From positions 1 to 7,590 of the forward strand of contig JAQUQN010000051.1 in the NCBI GenBank assembly GCA_028716065.1: DNA of 7,590 nucleotides, written 5' to 3'. A program made the translations under genes and the position numbers. The stretch is from Candidatus Omnitrophota bacterium (lineage in GTDB: Bacteria; Omnitrophota; Gorgyraeia; 2-01-FULL-45-10). The notes under the pieces are model-generated. The model saw only the letters and a list, made by a program, of their open reading frames with translations, searched no databases and was not told the DNA's origin. Shown piece by piece: positions 6,101-7,590 of this stretch (position 1 is the first letter of the stretch; every line of letters starts with the position of its first letter).

Positions 6101-6520
6101 TTACCGCGCCACTTCTCTTTCAGAGATAACGTTGCCCTCGTCGTCGTATTCCTTTATGATCCTCTTCTTCGCCTTTATATTCTTCGGAGCCTGTTCATCA
6201 ACATATTCGTTTTCGTATCTTTCTCTCTCGCGTTCCCGCTTGGCTGCGGCGTCTTTCGAATCCTCATTGGCCCCTATAACGGCCCCGCCCAGGGCTCCGG
6301 CTCCGGCGCCTATCAACGCCCCCGTGCCGGCGTAACCTGTAGCGCTTCCGATAGCGGCTCCCAGGCCTGCCCCCAACAATCCTCCCATGAGACCTGTCGT
6401 GACTGTCTTACTCGGGCCGCTGCTTTCAGAATCATAGTCATCGTCAACATCTCCGCAATATGCTATACCGCTGAACGAAAGAGCAAAAAAGAGACACATT
6501 ATAAGCGCACAAATACGCAT
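6101..6520 (-). CDS. Small glycine-zipper exported protein with YDD tail
   Basis: A 139-residue protein. A signal peptide (hydrophobic about 4-20) ends in GIAYC-GD. C22 could make it a lipoprotein, but Tyr just before the Cys is unusual in a lipobox, so signal peptidase I cleavage near 22/23 is also possible. Asp/Ser-rich residues follow, then one glycine zipper at about 42-85 with GLLGAGLGA and GALIGAGAG. Next comes a highly charged, probably helical stretch (AAAKRERERERYENEY). The 22-residue tail (118-139) has IIKEYDD and SERE and matches the end of the 222-residue protein at 12 of 22 positions. AGGAGG four bases before the ATG is a strong ribosome site. It has its own promoter and terminator, so it is a one-gene unit. 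The role is unknown; membrane insertion and helix-helix packing are inferred from the zipper. Confidence 0.85.
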   Translation of the reverse strand: MRICALIMCLFFALSFSGIAYCGDVDDDYDSESSGPSKTVTTGLMGGLLGAGLGAAIGSATGYAGTGALIGAGAGALGGAVIGANEDSKDAAAKRERERERYENEYVDEQAPKNIKAKKRIIKEYDDEGNVISEREVAR

Positions 6521-6524
6521 ATTC

Positions 6525-6539
6525 CCTCCTATTTAATTG
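6525..6539 (-). promoter_or_regulatory. Leader element with strong Shine-Dalgarno, shared with the other zipper gene
   Basis: CAATTAAATAGGAGG on the minus strand, four bases before the ATG of the 139-residue gene. It differs by a single extra base from the leader of the 222-residue paralogue (3145-3158). The AT part alone would be common by chance; the combination in front of two paralogues suggests common descent of the leader. Confidence 0.6.
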
Positions 6540-6550
6540 ATTCAGTAATA

Positions 6551-6579
6551 ATAATATCCTAAAAAAATGGGATTTGCAA
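6551..6579 (-). promoter_or_regulatory. Sigma-70-type promoter for the 139-residue gene
   Basis: -35 TTGCAA (6579-6574), a 17-base spacer containing a run of seven T, and -10 TATTAT (6556-6551) on the minus strand. Four and five of six bases match consensus. The predicted start near 6544 gives a leader of about 24 nt, similar to that of the paralogue. Confidence 0.65.
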
Positions 6580-6617
6580 GAAAAAATGTGAGGAAAAATA
6601 TGAAAGGTATATCGGGT

Positions 6618-7010
6618 TTATCTGGCGGAGTTATTCTTTATACTATTTAAAGCACCTCTTGTCTGCTCAGCCTCCCACTGCTTCTTAAATTCTGAATTAT
6701 GTTTCTCCATTATGGAGGTTTTTAGAGGAGGCTGCACGGCATTGGAGCCTATTATGTGATGCGCGGAATTATATGAGGGCCTTATATTCGCCGAGAAGAA
6801 GACCGTTCCAACAAATACTATGCCCAGGAGTGCTATGGTCATGACCTTTTTGCGATATGCCTGTACTGGGGTTGTGCTGCACTTCATATCTATGCCGGTT
6901 ATGACATTTCCGGATAAATACTCCCCTACTAGATCAACCGCTTCGTTCTTGTCTTCAGCTTCTGTAATGATCTCTATCTTAGTTCTGTATTTCATGACTT
7001 TCTCTTTCAT
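6618..7010 (-). CDS. Unrecognised single-pass membrane protein with cytoplasmic alpha/beta N-domain
   Basis: A 130-residue protein I cannot assign to a named family. Residues 7-45 read as strand (YRTKIEIITEA), helix (KNEAVDLVGEYLSG) and strand (VITGIDMKC), a small beta-alpha-beta unit. One membrane helix lies at about 56-74, preceded by RKK, so the N-domain should be cytoplasmic and the tail outside. The outer part (75-130) is polar, with a probable helix HNSEFKKQWEAEQTRG. The ATG at 7010 lacks a convincing ribosome site. The in-frame ATG at 6995, behind AAAGAGAAAG, is a reasonable alternative and would remove five residues. A near-consensus promoter lies upstream, which supports a real, transcribed gene. 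The gap to the next gene (97 bp) holds that gene's promoter; I see no terminator there. Confidence 0.7.
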   Translation of the reverse strand: MKEKVMKYRTKIEIITEAEDKNEAVDLVGEYLSGNVITGIDMKCSTTPVQAYRKKVMTIALLGIVFVGTVFFSANIRPSYNSAHHIIGSNAVQPPLKTSIMEKHNSEFKKQWEAEQTRGALNSIKNNSAR

Positions 7011-7052
7011 ACTGCTATCTGGAGCAGGCTTTTATATCGTTAACGCATTAGT

Positions 7053-7081
7053 AGTATATATGACTTGAATGGCTTTGTCAA
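7053..7081 (-). promoter_or_regulatory. Near-consensus sigma-70 promoter for the 130-residue gene
   Basis: -35 TTGACA (7081-7076, perfect), a 17-base spacer and -10 TATACT (7058-7053, five of six) on the minus strand. This is the best promoter in the window. The predicted start near 7046 leaves a leader of about 36 nt. It lies in the 143-bp gap after the phosphatase gene, and the rest of that gap shows no convincing hairpin terminator. Confidence 0.8.
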
Positions 7082-7153
7082 TAACGAAAAAATAACTATT
7101 TTATATCTTAACATAAAAGCCTCTCTCCGATCTTTTTTCCGTCGGGATATTCT

Positions 7154-7590
7154 CTACTTGCGGTTTAATACCTTAACCATCGCTCGATGAATTAAGCCGT
7201 TAGAGGCGAGGATCTCTTTATCGTAGGGCGTATAATTGCTGTTGTCAAACCTCGTAACAACACCTTCTGCCTCACGCACTATCAGTGTACCAGCAGCGCT
7301 GTCCCATGGGTGTAAATCCCTTTCCCAAAAACCGTCAAATCTGCCGCATGCAACATAACAAAGATCTAAGGCCGCGGAACCTGCCCTCCTTATGGCAAGG
7401 CTACACATGAGAAATTTTTCAAAATTCCGTATATTCGTATCGGTTGAACCTTTGATTGCGTACGCAAATCCCGTAGCAAGAAATGCCTTGCAGATCTTGT
7501 TTATATGGGATACGCGGATAGGCCTATTATTAAGAAACGCTCCCTTGCCGTCTTCCGCATAAAATAACTCGTCCCGGCAAGGATCATAAA
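7154..7590 (-). CDS. Inositol monophosphatase family protein, N-terminus outside window
   Basis: The reading frame is open to the right edge; 144 residues are visible of a family usually near 255-270, so this is the C-terminal half and the apparent ATG at 7408 is internal. It begins YDPCRDELFYAEDGKGAFLN, followed by RPIRVS, FLATGFAYA, RRAGSAALDLCYVACGRFDGFWE and HPWDSAAGTLI, all hallmarks of the SuhB/IMPase family. The Asp in PWD is the second-domain metal ligand. The first metal motif, DPxDGT, would lie just upstream and cannot be checked. These Mg-dependent enzymes remove phosphate from inositol phosphate or related sugar or nucleotide phosphates; which substrate applies here cannot be told. 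It ends in TAG at 7154. A near-consensus promoter for the next gene follows, so the two need not share a transcript. Confidence 0.93.
   Translation of the reverse strand, partial: YDPCRDELFYAEDGKGAFLNNRPIRVSHINKICKAFLATGFAYAIKGSTDTNIRNFEKFLMCSLAIRRAGSAALDLCYVACGRFDGFWERDLHPWDSAAGTLIVREAEGVVTRFDNSNYTPYDKEILASNGLIHRAMVKVLNRK

Noticed and set aside
7130..7150. Possible terminator after the phosphatase gene (CCGA...TCGG).
   Set aside because: Only 4-bp arms and no run of T after the stem on the minus strand.
7154..7408. The phosphatase read as an 84-residue gene starting at 7408.
   Set aside because: The frame continues to the window edge with strong family motifs, so that ATG is internal.

Overview
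All the genes I can support lie on the minus strand, so the window reads right to left as a gene-dense stretch of one bacterial chromosome. I see no mobile element, CRISPR array, rRNA or tRNA. The mix suggests an uncultured Gram-negative-type bacterium, most probably Omnitrophota (formerly candidate phylum OP3) or a relative. The reasons are a PHP-fused PolX, a stand-alone EF-Tu domain-2-like protein, glycine-zipper envelope proteins, and short exported proteins with a 'KLDRLTGDTW'-type motif. This assignment rests on pattern memory and is not certain. Promoters look like ordinary sigma-70 sites, and two strong intrinsic terminators mark unit boundaries.

Layout in transcription order. (1) 7590-7154: C-terminal part of an inositol-monophosphatase-family enzyme, whose N-terminus lies outside the window. 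(2) 7010-6618: an unrecognised single-pass membrane protein behind a very good promoter (TTGACA-17-TATACT). (3) 6520-6101: a short glycine-zipper exported protein with its own promoter and a strong terminator. (4) 5989-3216: a two-gene operon with a 4-nt ATGA overlap. It encodes a D-lactate-dehydrogenase/GlcD-like FAD enzyme followed by a LarA-type nickel-pincer 2-hydroxyacid racemase. (5) 3135-2221: a second, internally duplicated glycine-zipper protein and a 75-residue membrane-anchored protein, with promoter and terminator. (6) 2094-1: an exported or anchored thermonuclease-like protein, a small EF-Tu domain-2-like protein, and DNA polymerase X (polymerase + PHP), whose C-terminus runs off the left edge.

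How the genes may work together. The racemase/oxidase pair is the clearest functional unit. LarA would interconvert the enantiomers of a 2-hydroxyacid, and the FAD enzyme would oxidise the D form, so both enantiomers could be used. The two glycine-zipper genes appear to be paralogues. They share the zipper segment, a 22-residue C-terminal tail and a similar leader just before the start codon, although unrelated metabolic genes separate them. They and the small membrane proteins suggest a group of envelope proteins of unknown role. I found no clearly novel large system. The most interesting points are the racemase with an Arg where characterised LarA has a substrate-binding Lys, the glycine-zipper paralogue pair with its conserved tail, and the hairpin abutting the start codon of the 75-residue gene.
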